A stretch of 64,000 nucleotides of DNA from Xylanibacter rarus (GCF_001275135.1 NZ_LFQU01000002.1:62001-126000); one strand, 5' to 3'; positions 8,328 through 17,384 are shown, numbered from the stretch's first letter. The notes: generated by a model not told the origin, from the sequence alone. Made by a program: numbers and translations.

Positions 8328-9617
8328 CTAATTCTTATACGTGTCGAGCTTGTCAAGATAGTATTTCTTAAAGTCGCTCCAGCGATAATAAGGCGCGCAG
8401 TCGGTCTTTACGGGGAGCGTCGCCTCGTTCTCGTTGAGCAGCACCTTTACGAGCACGTCTTTGTCGTTGCGGCTGCGGCGATAGAACACCAGCTGTATGT
8501 TTGCGCCCATCGGGAACACCTTATAGTTGATCCATCCCTTGCTCTCAAGACTGTCGAGGCTTGATATCTGACTGTCGTATCCGTTGATGCCAAGCAGACA
8601 TGTCAGCGGCAGCACCATCGTCTCGTGGCCGAAGCGCAGCGTTGCACCGGGCTCGTCGAGGGCTATGCAGCTGTCGGCCTGATGTATTATGTTGCGCAGG
8701 AGGTTGCGCTGCGAGAAGGGCTGAGTGGCTCCGTTGAGCGGACATGCGCCGTAGTTGATATACCACCACGTGTTCTCCATCTGCCAGTTGGCGTAGAGCT
8801 CGTCGTCGGTGAATATGTCGTAGAGCGTAATCTTGTGGCGGAGCTCCGAGCTCTGCAGGTTTGACGCCAGCGAGAAGAGCTTATAGTTGAGGTCGGAAGC
8901 GTCCACTTCATACCTAACATAGCTGCTGTCGCTGAACAGACTTAGCATCAGCCGCTCAGGATTTACACGGCGGCTGCAATATTCTTTCCACATAACTTCG
9001 GCGCGGCGGGGCATCTTCTGCGCATAAAGTGCAGGGTCGCTCTGATTCATGTAATACATGTCGTGCATGCTCGCGTCGTGCTTTATCGTCAGTTTTGGGT
9101 TCATCAGGAGCAGCTGCTGCATCTCGTTCTCCATCGACAGGATGCAACGTATCACCACGGTGCTCTTTGCATCTACCACGACATTGCCCTTGAACACCTC
9201 GGGAAAGCGTTCATACATGCGGCGGGCTATCTGCCTGTGCTGCTCGGCTCCAAGCTCGGTGAGCTCTCCCAGGCGGCCTGCTGCCTCGTCGCGGAGCATC
9301 GTCACGCGTCTGAGCACATCCTTTCCGAGCGGCGTAAGCTTGCCGAGGCTGTCGGCACGGGCAAGGACACGCACCGGGACATCATAGTCGTCAGGACTTA
9401 TCAGATAGCGCGAGCCGTGGCGGCCGTAATGACTTATATAGAAAGGACTGTAACCTTTTGGGGCGGGCGTCAGCTTTTTCTGAGACGGACCGGGATAAGC
9501 CAGATAGTTGCTGGCCGAAAGACACACATTGTTTCTTATCTCATCACGGGCTGTCTGTGCTTCAAGCGGAGACTGAAAAAGTAAAAAAGACAGGACTAAA
9601 AGCAATAATTTATCCAT
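8328..9617 (-). CDS. Secreted histidine phosphatase, branch 2 (MINPP/phytase-like)
   Basis: 429 residues with a signal peptide (MDKLLLLVLSFLLFQSPLEA). The catalytic histidine motif is HYGRHGSRY (His 67, Arg 66 and 70). The distal proton-donor motif is GHET at about 330-333, where clan members usually have HAE or HD. Length and layout match Bacteroides multiple inositol polyphosphate phosphatases, which act on phytate outside the cytoplasm. The role in scavenging phosphate or inositol phosphates is inference; another phosphomonoester substrate is possible. A TATCTTTG box at 9654-9647 is the likely promoter. Confidence 0.85.
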   Translation of the reverse strand: MDKLLLLVLSFLLFQSPLEAQTARDEIRNNVCLSASNYLAYPGPSQKKLTPAPKGYSPFYISHYGRHGSRYLISPDDYDVPVRVLARADSLGKLTPLGKDVLRRVTMLRDEAAGRLGELTELGAEQHRQIARRMYERFPEVFKGNVVVDAKSTVVIRCILSMENEMQQLLLMNPKLTIKHDASMHDMYYMNQSDPALYAQKMPRRAEVMWKEYCSRRVNPERLMLSLFSDSSYVRYEVDASDLNYKLFSLASNLQSSELRHKITLYDIFTDDELYANWQMENTWWYINYGACPLNGATQPFSQRNLLRNIIHQADSCIALDEPGATLRFGHETMVLPLTCLLGINGYDSQISSLDSLESKGWINYKVFPMGANIQLVFYRRSRNDKDVLVKVLLNENEATLPVKTDCAPYYRWSDFKKYYLDKLDTYKN

Positions 9618-9697
9618 AAAACAACTGTTTTTTTATTTCTTTACCGCAAAGATACTTAAAAAATGACGTTATTATTCATTATTCCAAAGAAAAATGA

Positions 9698-9905
9698 TAA
9701 TTTTGCAGCCCGAAATTATCTGAATGAAATGAAAATAGGCGTTGGCCTATAACAAACAACCTCCTGCATATTGACTATTATTTTAACGACACAGAAACGA
9801 TTTTAGGATATTCTGTGCAAGGATTGTCTGTGCAATAAGATTTAGCATAATAAAATCGCTATCATGACATATCCTGAATTACGGCCGGAATGCCGGCAAG
9901 TTTTA
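9698..9905 (+). promoter_or_regulatory. Promoter and long leader (or small RNA) upstream of the 60-residue membrane protein
   Basis: TAATTTTG at 9698-9705 is a consensus -7 box; transcription would start near 9712. The transcript has an early hairpin (ATAGGC, GTTG, GCCTAT, about 9737-9752) and a GC hairpin (GCCGG, AATG, CCGGC, about 9889-9902) followed by AAGTTTTATAA. It could be a short RNA ending there or a 240-nt leader for the gene at 9951. No known RNA family recognised. Confidence 0.35.
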
Positions 9906-9950
9906 TAAGACGACATAGCATGTAATAAAAAATAATAATTAATAAAAGAA

Positions 9951-10133
9951 ATGGGAAGAAACAAAAGACAAGACTATGACCACACAGACGAATCGGAGGT
10001 ATTTAAGAAAAAGAGTCTGATGGCCGCCAAGAACCGCAAGAGAATGTCTAAGATCGTGTTTGCGGTAATGTGCCTGCTTGCAGCGTTCGTCGTTGCAGCA
10101 TGTATGCTCAGCTATTTTTTCAACTTTGTCTGA
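9951..10133 (+). CDS. Small single-pass membrane protein
   Basis: 60 residues: a very basic, polar N-terminus (MGRNKRQDYDHTDESEVFKK, then SLMAAKNRKRMSK) and one transmembrane helix (IVFAVMCLLAAFVVAACML) ending in SYFFNFV. By the positive-inside rule the N-terminus faces the cytoplasm. Real coding is supported by a consensus promoter upstream and a strong terminator just after the stop (10192). I do not recognise a family; small proteins of this kind are common in Bacteroidales. Function unknown. Confidence 0.6.
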   Translation: MGRNKRQDYDHTDESEVFKKKSLMAAKNRKRMSKIVFAVMCLLAAFVVAACMLSYFFNFV

Positions 10134-10191
10134 CCTGCAAGAGCCTTGAGGCAACGCTTCAGCTGCCGCCGGGGCCGTGTCTTGAAACAAG

Positions 10192-10232
10192 AAAAGCGCG
10201 GAAAGCCTTAACAGATGCTTTCCGCGCTTTTT
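10192..10232. terminator. Bidirectional terminator between the small membrane protein and rubredoxin
   Basis: Perfect 15-bp inverted repeat, AAAAGCGCGGAAAGC (10192-10206) and GCTTTCCGCGCTTTT (10217-10231), loop 10 nt, flanked by A's and T's. It serves the two converging genes. Confidence 0.92.
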
Positions 10233-10247
10233 ATATCCGACTGTGAA

Positions 10248-10415
10248 TTAATCGTCTTCTTCTACAGAGAATTCGTCCTTACCAACTCCGCAGAGAGGGC
10301 AAACCCAATCTTCTGGAAGGTCCTCAAATGCTGTTCCGGGCTGTATGCCGTTATCAGGATCGCCTACTTCGGGGTCATATACATAACCGCAAGTGTCACA
10401 AATGTACTTTTTCAT
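10248..10415 (-). CDS. Rubredoxin
   Basis: 55 residues: [19 protein letters not shown], then an acidic middle and [15 protein letters not shown]. Two CxxCG knuckles (Cys 6, 9, 39 and 42) bind one Fe, and the aromatic and acidic positions are typical. Rubredoxin is a cytoplasmic one-electron carrier, in anaerobes often serving rubrerythrin or superoxide reductase; neither is adjacent here. It is a standalone gene convergent with the small membrane protein and separated from it by a terminator. Identification is secure from the motifs. Confidence 0.95.
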   Translation of the reverse strand: MKKYICDTCGYVYDPEVGDPDNGIQPGTAFEDLPEDWVCPLCGVGKDEFSVEEDD

Positions 10416-10458
10416 AATGCTTACTTTTTAATTAATAAATTAGATATTAACTGATAGT

Positions 10459-11517
10459 TTATTTTCTGCCGCACATCACGAACTCAGCCCTTGCAGCTAT
10501 CTGTTCGGGCGAAATGTTCTTGAGGCACGAGTAGTCGCCTCTGATGCAGGGCTTGTTTCCGAATATGCTGCATGGCCGGCAGGGCAGATCTATCTGCACC
10601 GCGTTCTCCATGCTCTGTCCCCAGCCCATGAATCCGGCAAAGGGATGCGTTGCGCCCCATACGCTGACCACCGGCGTGGCTGTAAGCGATGCCATGTGCA
10701 TGTTGGCGCTGTCCATTGAAATCATGAGGTCGAGATGGCTCATCAGGACAAGTTCGAGACTTATGCCGTCGAGCTTTTCTGCCACGCTTTCACACTGTTT
10801 GTATTTTGAGCACCACTCACCGAAGTATTCTGTCTCGCGCTGTCCCTTGCCGAAGAGGAATATGCGGCAGTCGGGATGGCGCTCGGTAAGGAGCCTTATG
10901 ACCTGCTCCATGAGCCGCGGAGGATACACTTTGCCCTCGTGGGCGGCAAACGGGGCTATGCCAATCCACTTCTCCGTGAACTCGCCGCTGCGCCTGATGC
11001 TCTCCGGCAGCAGGCTGATGTCGCCTCCGCCTTCGGGGAATATCGACTTGAAGTCGAGCTTTATGGGGTAGCCCAAGCGTGCAAGCACATCGGCATAGTT
11101 GCTGAACGGCGACGGCTGCTGCACGAGTTTCTTGTCCGACATGGCCACGAGCTGCCTGCGGCCGCTGCGGTGCTTGTCGATGTGAGCCACCTTATAGCGG
11201 TCTATGTTGAAGCGCATGCGCAGATAGTCGGAGCGCAGCACGCTGTGGAAGTCGGCTATGGCGGTGAAGTTCTTTGCCGTGAGTCGGCGGTAGAGAGCGT
11301 TGAGCCCTTTCACTCCGTCATACTCATCCTTGATGTCAGCCTCCATGAAGCTCACGTTGGACGGCATGCGCTCGAAGAACGGGCGCGCAAAGGGCTTGCT
11401 CAGCATGGTGATCCTCACGTCGGGATACTGCCTTGCGAGCGAATAGACCACGGGCACGGTCATGGCCACGTCTCCCATGGCCGAGAATCTCATTATGAGT
11501 ATGTGCTCTGTCCTCAT
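10459..11517 (-). CDS. Glycosyltransferase family 9 (heptosyltransferase-like)
   Basis: 352 residues. The N-terminus LIMRFSAMGDVAMTVPVVYSL is the GT9 acceptor-side motif; the donor side has WIGIAPFAAHEGKVYP and MISMDSANMHMASLTATPVVSVWG. GT9 enzymes add heptose or related sugars during LPS core assembly at the cytoplasmic face. The C-terminal Cys-rich segment (PCRPCSIFGNKPCIRGDYSC) resembles that of many Bacteroidetes GT9 proteins. It overlaps the DUF4254 gene by 4 bp (ATGA at 11514-11517), so the two are an operon. The sugar donor cannot be told from sequence. Confidence 0.9.
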   Translation of the reverse strand: MRTEHILIMRFSAMGDVAMTVPVVYSLARQYPDVRITMLSKPFARPFFERMPSNVSFMEADIKDEYDGVKGLNALYRRLTAKNFTAIADFHSVLRSDYLRMRFNIDRYKVAHIDKHRSGRRQLVAMSDKKLVQQPSPFSNYADVLARLGYPIKLDFKSIFPEGGGDISLLPESIRRSGEFTEKWIGIAPFAAHEGKVYPPRLMEQVIRLLTERHPDCRIFLFGKGQRETEYFGEWCSKYKQCESVAEKLDGISLELVLMSHLDLMISMDSANMHMASLTATPVVSVWGATHPFAGFMGWGQSMENAVQIDLPCRPCSIFGNKPCIRGDYSCLKNISPEQIAARAEFVMCGRK

Positions 11518-12125
11518 TTATTATTTTTGGCGTATAACACCGGGTTTGTGGCCGGGTCGTTATACATTTTCATCTGCTTGTAAACCTTCATGTACTTTCT
11601 GCCGGCCTCGATGTCGTCGAGCAGCTGGTCGATGGCTGTCCCGAGGTCAACCTGCTGCTGCATCAGCACATCCAGCTTGGCCCTGCACCTTTCGCGGTGT
11701 TCAGGGTCGGCGTCGGCGCGCTCTGTCTGCTCCTTCATGTGGTATATCTTCAGCGCGAGTATCGACAGGCGGTCGATGGCCCATGCTGGGCTCTCGGTGT
11801 TTATGCGTGCGTCGGGCATTACCTTCACGTCCTTATACTTGTCCCTGAGCCAGCTGTCTATCTGCTCCACGAGGTCTGTGCGGTCCTGGTTGCTGCGGTC
11901 TATGCGGCGCTTCAGCAGCAGAGCCTCTGCCGGGTCAATCTGCGGGTCGCGTATGATATCCTCAAGGTGCCACTGCACGGTGTCTATCCAGCACTTCATA
12001 TACAGGCTGTTCTCTATCGTGCCCTCTCCGTAGGGGTTGTTCACCTTGGTGTCAACGTCGTCGGCCTGGTGATAGTCGTTTATCGCCCGGCTGAAAATCT
12101 CGTTACAAAGTTCGGTAAATGCCAT
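11514..12125 (-). CDS. DUF4254 family protein
   Basis: 203 residues, soluble and helical with no signal peptide. The N-terminus MAFTELCNEIFSRAINDYH and the later DRTDLVEQIDSWLRDKYKD and NTESPAWAIDRLSILALKI segments match DUF4254, a family of unknown function in Bacteroidetes. It is the first gene of a translationally coupled pair with the GT9 enzyme, so a role in LPS core synthesis is a guess from context. A minus-strand box TAGCTTTG (12225-12218) is the likely promoter, back to back with the pdxB promoter. Confidence 0.85.
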   Translation of the reverse strand: MAFTELCNEIFSRAINDYHQADDVDTKVNNPYGEGTIENSLYMKCWIDTVQWHLEDIIRDPQIDPAEALLLKRRIDRSNQDRTDLVEQIDSWLRDKYKDVKVMPDARINTESPAWAIDRLSILALKIYHMKEQTERADADPEHRERCRAKLDVLMQQQVDLGTAIDQLLDDIEAGRKYMKVYKQMKMYNDPATNPVLYAKNNK

Positions 12126-12267
12126 TTGCTCTTGTTTTAGTTAATACTTCTGCTGACGTGCCGCAGGCATAGCCGGCATGTCCAGCCGGAGCGCTGACGG
12201 CGCTATTATATTAAATGCAAAGCTAATAAATTATTTTTAATCAGCCAACAAAACAGAATATTTTTCG

Positions 12268-12275
12268 TAACTTTG
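12268..12275 (+). promoter_or_regulatory. pdxB promoter -7 box
   Basis: TAACTTTG matches TAnnTTTG 73 bp before the pdxB ATG. No TTTG -33 box is present at the right distance, so it may be weak or regulated. Confidence 0.45.
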
Positions 12276-12348
12276 GACTTGTATTTGAACGCCGGCGGCT
12301 GCACAACGCTATGGCTGCGTGCACCGCGGAGCATAAATCATTGTTATT

Positions 12349-13386
12349 ATGAAAATTGTGATTGACGACAAGATTCCCTACATACGCGACGCCATAAGCC
12401 GCATAACAGATGACGCCGTGTATCTGAAGGGGAGCGAGATAGGACCCGGCGACGCGCGCGACGCCGACGCCCTGATTGTCAGGACGCGCACCCGATGCGA
12501 CGAGCAGCTGCTCAGCGGCAGCCGCGTAAGGTTCGTGGCAACGGCCACCATAGGCTTCGACCACATCGACGCAGCCTACATGGAGCGCGCCGGGATAGAA
12601 TGGATGAGCTGTCCGGGATGCAACTCTGCCTCAGTGGCCCAGTATCTGCGCTCGGTGCTGATACTGCTCAAAAGAGATAAGGGCATGCGCCCCGAAAGCT
12701 CAACGATAGGCATCGTGGGCTGCGGACACGTAGGGTCGAAGGTGGCGCAAGTGGCAGCCGGCATGGGCATGCGCGTGCTCGTGTGCGACCCGCCGCGGCA
12801 GGAACGGGGCGACGCAGGCACGTTTGTTGCGATGAGCGACATAGAGGAGCAGTGTGACGTGATAACGTTCCACGTGCCGCTCGTAAAGGACGGCCCCCAC
12901 CCCACGCTGCACATGGCCGACGCCGACTTCTTCGGCCGGCTGCAGTGCAGGCCTGTCATAATAAACACGAGCCGCGGAGCCGTGGTAGACAACGACGCGC
13001 TGCTAGATGCCCTTATATATAATAAGGTGAAAGATGCCGTGATAGACACCTGGGAACACGAGCCGCAGATAAACCTCAGGCTCATGGACAGGGCATGGAT
13101 AGCCACGCCTCACATAGCAGGCTACAGCGCCGACGGCAAGGCTAACGCCGACAACATGGTGATAAGCGGCCTATGCCGCCACTTCGGCATCAGCGTGCCG
13201 TGCATCATCAGTCCGCCCGAACTGCCGCAGGACTTCGTTGCTGCCGACGACCCCGACGACCTGAGCCTGCAGCTCTACAATCCGCTCGACGACAGTTCGC
13301 GGCTGAAGGCATCGCCCGAAAGTTTCGAGGAGCTGCGCGGCAACTATCCGCTGCGGCGCGAGTCGGCCCCCGCAGGCAGGGCGTAA
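12349..13386 (+). CDS. pdxB: 4-phosphoerythronate dehydrogenase
   Basis: 345 residues. PdxB oxidises 4-phosphoerythronate, the second step of the DXP-dependent pyridoxal phosphate pathway. It is a D-2-hydroxyacid dehydrogenase. The NAD-binding motif is IGIVGCGHVGSKVAQ (Gly 124, 126 and 129). The family signatures NTSRGAVVDNDALLDAL, DTWEHEP and TPHIAGYSADGK hold the catalytic Arg, Glu and His. The N-terminal MKIVIDDKIPYI and CPGCNSASVAQY are typical of PdxB rather than SerA. Its last 30 residues are low-complexity (RRESAPAGRA). It is a single gene, divergent from DUF4254. Confidence 0.93.
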   Translation: MKIVIDDKIPYIRDAISRITDDAVYLKGSEIGPGDARDADALIVRTRTRCDEQLLSGSRVRFVATATIGFDHIDAAYMERAGIEWMSCPGCNSASVAQYLRSVLILLKRDKGMRPESSTIGIVGCGHVGSKVAQVAAGMGMRVLVCDPPRQERGDAGTFVAMSDIEEQCDVITFHVPLVKDGPHPTLHMADADFFGRLQCRPVIINTSRGAVVDNDALLDALIYNKVKDAVIDTWEHEPQINLRLMDRAWIATPHIAGYSADGKANADNMVISGLCRHFGISVPCIISPPELPQDFVAADDPDDLSLQLYNPLDDSSRLKASPESFEELRGNYPLRRESAPAGRA

Positions 13387-13690
13387 TCATGCCAGCGGCA
13401 CATGCACACAGCACTGCATAAACGGAAAACGGTCAGCAGACATCATCCGGCTTTATCCGTAGTGTGCATCCACGCCCCGGCCGTCTTTCCGTGCTATATC
13501 GGCATATTTCCGCCCGTTTCTTCCTGACACAGGCCTTTATGCCTGCGAAAAAGCAAGCGGAAACAAGCCCGACATAAAGCAAAAAGCAGGCTGCATCACA
13601 ACGCCCGATATGCGGATAAGCGGCGCCAGCAGGCCGGCATGAAGACCGACCACCATTCGCCTTGGCATACGCCCGGCAGGGCCGTCTTGC

Positions 13691-13801
13691 AAAACATGGC
13701 CTTTTGCCTTCCAAAAGGGCACATTTCGTCCTCCAAAAGGGCACCTTTTAGACGCTAAAAGGTGCCCTTTTGCAACCCTCTGTAATACAGGCATTTATGC
13801 C
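13691..13801 (+). repeat. 22-bp phased repeat array C (4 units plus tail)
   Basis: Units start at 13691, 13713, 13735 and 13757. The cores of units 3 and 4, AAAAGGGCACCTTTT and AAAAGGTGCCCTTTT, are exact reverse complements and form a 15-bp hairpin. A tail follows from 13773 (TTGCAACCCTCTGTAATACA). The rest of the 13387-14055 gap is non-coding until the acpP promoter; a 103-codon open frame on the minus strand there has no gene-like features. Confidence 0.8.
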
Positions 13802-13969
13802 GCATGCCGCCGACTGGGCCGTAAGCAGTCTGTATACAACATGCCCGCTGTGTGCGCACAAAATTCAACAAAACCGACAAAATCAACACAAAAACGGTGT
13901 AAAAAGACAACAAAACTTGCACACTATAACGGCATGTGTGCAACTTTGGGCTCTTTTTTTGCAAAAATA

Positions 13970-14001
13970 TTTGCACACTTAAATAAAAATTCGTTCCTTT
14001 G
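13970..14001 (+). promoter_or_regulatory. acpP-fabF-rnc promoter
   Basis: TTTG (13970-13973), 20 bp, TTCCTTTG (13994-14001): the Bacteroidetes -33/-7 arrangement with one mismatch in the -7 box. The leader before the acpP ATG is about 47 nt, AT-rich and unstructured, as expected for a highly expressed gene. Confidence 0.6.
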
Positions 14002-14055
14002 CACCGATTTTTGGAATTGGAATTTATTTATAAACATTTTTAAAACATTACAATC

Positions 14056-14292
14056 ATGTCAGAAATTGAATCAAAAGTAAAAGCTATTATCGTTGACAAA
14101 CTTGGTGTTGATGAAACAGAAGTAAAGCCTGAAGCAAGCTTCACAAACGACCTTGGTGCAGATTCTCTTGACACTGTAGAGCTCATCATGGAATTCGAGA
14201 AAGAATTCAACATCTCTATTCCTGACGACAAAGCAGAAACAATTGCCACTGTAGGTGACGCTATCAGCTACATCGAGGCTAACACCAAATAA
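14056..14292 (+). CDS. acpP: Acyl carrier protein
   Basis: 78 residues, acidic, the usual length. The phosphopantetheine attachment serine is in [17 protein letters not shown]; the start [18 protein letters not shown] and the end DAISYIEA are typical. It carries the growing acyl chain in type II fatty acid synthesis. fabF begins 21 bp after its stop, so the two are co-transcribed. Its codon use and lower GC differ from neighbours in the way usual for a very highly expressed gene. Confidence 0.98.
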   Translation: MSEIESKVKAIIVDKLGVDETEVKPEASFTNDLGADSLDTVELIMEFEKEFNISIPDDKAETIATVGDAISYIEANTK

Positions 14293-14313
14293 TAATTTCC
14301 GATAATTATTTAA

Positions 14314-15576
14314 ATGGAATTAAAAAGAGTAGTAGTAACAGGACTGGGCGCTGTAACCCCGGTAGGTCTTTCAGCCGAGGAAACTTGGAACAACCTGCTG
14401 GCCGGAGTCAGTGGTGCAGCTCCTATTACGCTGTTTGACAGCTCCATGTACAAGACCCAGTTTGCATGCGAGGTGAAAGGCCTCAACATCAACGACTGGA
14501 TCGACCGCAAGGAAGCGCGCAAGCTCGACCGCTACACACAGCTGGCCATGGTCAGCGCAATGCAGGCCGTTAAAGACAGCGCCATGGACCTGGAGACAGT
14601 AAACAAAAACCGCATCGGAGTAATCTTCGGCGTAGGCATCGGCGGTATCAAGACCTTCGAGGACGAAGTGTCTTACAACGCCCTGCACAAGGAGAACGGA
14701 CCTAAGTTCAACCCATTCTTCATCCCCAAGATGATCAGCGACATCGCTGCCGGCCAGATATCAATCCACTACGGATTCCACGGCCCCAACTATGCCACTA
14801 CATCTGCCTGCGCATCTTCAACCAACGCCATCGCCGACGCCTTCAACCTTATCCGTCTGGGCAAGGCTGACGTCATCGTGAGCGGAGGTGCCGAAGCAGC
14901 TATCTGCGGATGCGGAGTTGGCGGTTTCAACGCCATGCACGCCCTTTCTACACGCAACGACGACCCGCAGAGGGCATCACGTCCGTTCAGCGCAAGCCGC
15001 GACGGATTCGTAATGGCCGAAGGCGCAGGATGCCTCATCCTTGAGGAACTTGAGCACGCAAAGGCTCGCGGAGCTAAGATTTATGCAGAAATGGTGGGCG
15101 AAGGCGAAAGCGCAGACGCATACCACATAACAGCATCTCACCCCGAAGGACTCGGAGCAAAGCTCGTTATGCAGGCAGCGCTCGACGACGCCGGCATGAA
15201 ACCGGAGGACATAGACTATATCAACGTTCACGGAACATCTACACACGTGGGCGACATTTCAGAGGCTAAGGCCATTAAGGAGGTATTCGGCGATGCAGCT
15301 TACAAGCTCAACATCAGCTCTACCAAGTCAATGACCGGACACCTGCTCGGAGCAGCAGGAGCCGTTGAGGCAATGGTAAGCGTTCTGTCTGTTCAGAACG
15401 ACATCATACCGCCTACAATCAACCACGAAGAAGACGACAAGGACGAAGAAATAGACTATAATCTCAATTTCACATTCAACAAGGCACAGAAGCGCACCGT
15501 GCGCGCCGCTATGAGCAACACTTTCGGCTTTGGCGGACACAATGCCTGTGTTATCTTCAAGAAATATGATGATTAA
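14314..15576 (+). CDS. fabF: 3-oxoacyl-[ACP] synthase II
   Basis: 420 residues. FabF (KAS II) condenses malonyl-ACP with acyl-ACP. The catalytic triad is visible: Cys 166 in TTSACASSTNA, His in INVHGTSTHVGD and His in MTGHLLGAAGAVEA. The end SNTFGFGGHNACVIF is the conserved KAS closing segment. It lies between acpP and rnc, a standard Bacteroidetes order. The end of the gene overlaps the chosen rnc start by 8 bp. Confidence 0.98.
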   Translation: MELKRVVVTGLGAVTPVGLSAEETWNNLLAGVSGAAPITLFDSSMYKTQFACEVKGLNINDWIDRKEARKLDRYTQLAMVSAMQAVKDSAMDLETVNKNRIGVIFGVGIGGIKTFEDEVSYNALHKENGPKFNPFFIPKMISDIAAGQISIHYGFHGPNYATTSACASSTNAIADAFNLIRLGKADVIVSGGAEAAICGCGVGGFNAMHALSTRNDDPQRASRPFSASRDGFVMAEGAGCLILEELEHAKARGAKIYAEMVGEGESADAYHITASHPEGLGAKLVMQAALDDAGMKPEDIDYINVHGTSTHVGDISEAKAIKEVFGDAAYKLNISSTKSMTGHLLGAAGAVEAMVSVLSVQNDIIPPTINHEEDDKDEEIDYNLNFTFNKAQKRTVRAAMSNTFGFGGHNACVIFKKYDD

Positions 15577-16612
15577 CAACTTTATTGATAAAATGAAGCT
15601 CCCTTTCCGCAAGGAAAAGGAGCTTTATTCTTCTTTATTCAACGTCATCGGCTTTTATCCCCACGACATCAGTCTCTACAAGCAGGCACTGCTCCACAAG
15701 AGCATAGCCAAGCGCAACGAGAAGGGACGCCCCGTCAACAACGAGCGGCTTGAGTTCCTGGGCGACGCCATTCTCGACGCCATTGTGGGCGACATCGTGT
15801 TCAGACACTTCGAAGGCAAGCGCGAAGGATTCCTTACCAACACCCGAAGCAAGATTGTGCAGCGAGAAACTCTCAACAAACTGGCACAGGAGATTGGCAT
15901 CAGCCAGCTCATAATGTCAAACGGACATTCCTCGTCACACAACAGCTACATGGACGGAAACGCCTTCGAGGCACTCGTGGGAGCCATCTATCTCGACCGC
16001 GGATACGAAGCATGCATGCGCTTCATGAAGAAACGCATACTCTCACAGCTTATCAATCTCGACAAGGTGGCCTACAAGGAGGTCAACTTCAAAAGCAAGC
16101 TCATTGAATGGTGCCAGAAGAACCGCGTAAAGCTCGACTTCAAGCTCATAGAGCAGAAACGCGACGAGAACAACAACCCGATATTCGTTTATCAGGCCAT
16201 CGTTGAAGGACTCGAGGGCGGTTCGGGCAAGGGATACTCCAAGAAGGAGAGCCAGCAGCTGGCAAGCAAGCAGACCCTGCAGAGCCTGAGGCGCAAGCCG
16301 CAGTTCATCGACGCCGTGTTTGCAGCCAAGGCCGACCGCACAAAGATGGAGGAAGAACCCGTAGTGGTGGTTCCGGACATCGAGCAGAAGGAAGACTTCA
16401 TCATCACCGCCGGCGACAGCAAGCAGCCCGAAAAGGCAAAAAGCAGCGAGCCCGTGAGCGACGTAAAACCTGAACCTGAAGAGAAAAAGCAGGCCGGAAG
16501 CAGCGCTGACAGCGAGTTTGACCTGTCGGACATCACTGCCACTCCACGCCAGATGTCTAAAGAAGATATAATAGCGGCAGCCGAAGCAGCCGCGTTTTCA
16601 GAACAAAGATAA
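15569..16612 (+). CDS. rnc: Ribonuclease III with extended C-terminus
   Basis: About 347 residues from the ATG at 15569 (MINNFIDKMKLPF). A neighbouring ATG at 15566 or one at 15593 is also possible. The RNase III signature NERLEFLGDAILDAIVGDIVF gives the Mg-binding Glu and Asp residues. A second conserved block (GNAFEALVGAIYLDRG) and a dsRNA-binding domain (SKLIEWCQKNRVKLDFKL to KKESQQLASKQTLQSL) follow. The last 100 or so residues are a charged, Ala/Glu/Lys-rich, probably disordered tail absent from E. coli RNase III (226 residues). It processes rRNA and mRNA duplexes and overlaps fabF. Confidence 0.95.
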   Translation: MINNFIDKMKLPFRKEKELYSSLFNVIGFYPHDISLYKQALLHKSIAKRNEKGRPVNNERLEFLGDAILDAIVGDIVFRHFEGKREGFLTNTRSKIVQRETLNKLAQEIGISQLIMSNGHSSSHNSYMDGNAFEALVGAIYLDRGYEACMRFMKKRILSQLINLDKVAYKEVNFKSKLIEWCQKNRVKLDFKLIEQKRDENNNPIFVYQAIVEGLEGGSGKGYSKKESQQLASKQTLQSLRRKPQFIDAVFAAKADRTKMEEEPVVVVPDIEQKEDFIITAGDSKQPEKAKSSEPVSDVKPEPEEKKQAGSSADSEFDLSDITATPRQMSKEDIIAAAEAAAFSEQR

Positions 16613-16660
16613 AAGCACCGGCACAGCTCCCGCGCAGGGACACGTGCCGATGCTTTTATC
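16611..16660. terminator. Terminator between rnc and the HAD phosphatase
   Basis: AAAAGCACCGGCAC (16611-16624) pairs with GTGCCGATGCTTTT (16644-16657), one mismatch, T-rich on both sides. It overlaps the rnc stop codon and serves two converging genes. Confidence 0.85.
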
Positions 16661-16703
16661 TTGTTTTATTGTTTACCACACCACATGCAGCCTCACCGAG
16701 GCA

Positions 16704-17384
16704 TCATCCGTTGATTTTCAGGATGCCGCAAAGCTGCGAAAAATCATCAATCACAAACTCGGCGCCACACTCCTCGAGCTCTTCGCGGCTGCCGTTGCCG
16801 TAAGTAACGCCCACACCGCACACGCCGGCGCCATGAGCCATGCCTATGTCGAAGGCCGTATCGCCCACCACGACACACTCGTCGGGCCTCAGTCCGTGGT
16901 CCTCCATCGTGCGGACCACCATGTCTGGTGCAGGCTTGGCGTTGGGCACATCGCCCGCACCGAGCACGTAGGATATGTATCCGCCAAGCTCCATGTCGGC
17001 CACAAAGCCCAGCAGCGACGCCCTCGAGCGGCTGCTCGCCAGCGTTATCATCCTGCCGCTGCGGTGTATTGCGTCGAGCGTCTCGCGCACGTTGGGGAAC
17101 AGGCTCACCACTCCCGGGCGGTTGTTCTCCTTGAATATCTCTCTGTACACCTCGGCACAGCGGTCGCCCATGGCGTCGTCCATGTCGATAATCCTCGTGA
17201 ATGTCTCCTTCAGCGGCAGCCCAATCATCGACGCACACTCTTCTTCACTTCTCTCCGGCAGCCCCAGGCGCCTTATAGTCTGCTGCATTGTGCGCACTAT
17301 AAGACCGCGCGAATTGCCCACTGTTCCGTCAAAATCAAGTATCACTGCCTTAATGTTATCACTCAAAAACTTTCTGTCGTTCAT
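16704..17384 (-). CDS. HAD-superfamily phosphatase, phosphoglycolate phosphatase-like
   Basis: 226 residues. Motif I is VILDFDGTVGNSRG (nucleophile Asp 17, Asp 19). Motif II is TLASSRSR, motif III the Lys in NAKPAPDMV, and motif IV VVVGDTAFDIGMAHGAG. The four-helix C1 cap with RLGLPERSEEECASMIGLPL fits the Gph/beta-phosphoglucomutase branch. It dephosphorylates a small cytoplasmic phosphometabolite; 2-phosphoglycolate is the best guess but not proven by sequence. Single gene, convergent with rnc. Confidence 0.87.
   Translation of the reverse strand: MNDRKFLSDNIKAVILDFDGTVGNSRGLIVRTMQQTIRRLGLPERSEEECASMIGLPLKETFTRIIDMDDAMGDRCAEVYREIFKENNRPGVVSLFPNVRETLDAIHRSGRMITLASSRSRASLLGFVADMELGGYISYVLGAGDVPNAKPAPDMVVRTMEDHGLRPDECVVVGDTAFDIGMAHGAGVCGVGVTYGNGSREELEECGAEFVIDDFSQLCGILKING

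Noticed and set aside
13433-13744. 103-codon minus-strand frame between pdxB and acpP
   Set aside because: It overlaps array C and has a repeat-derived composition.
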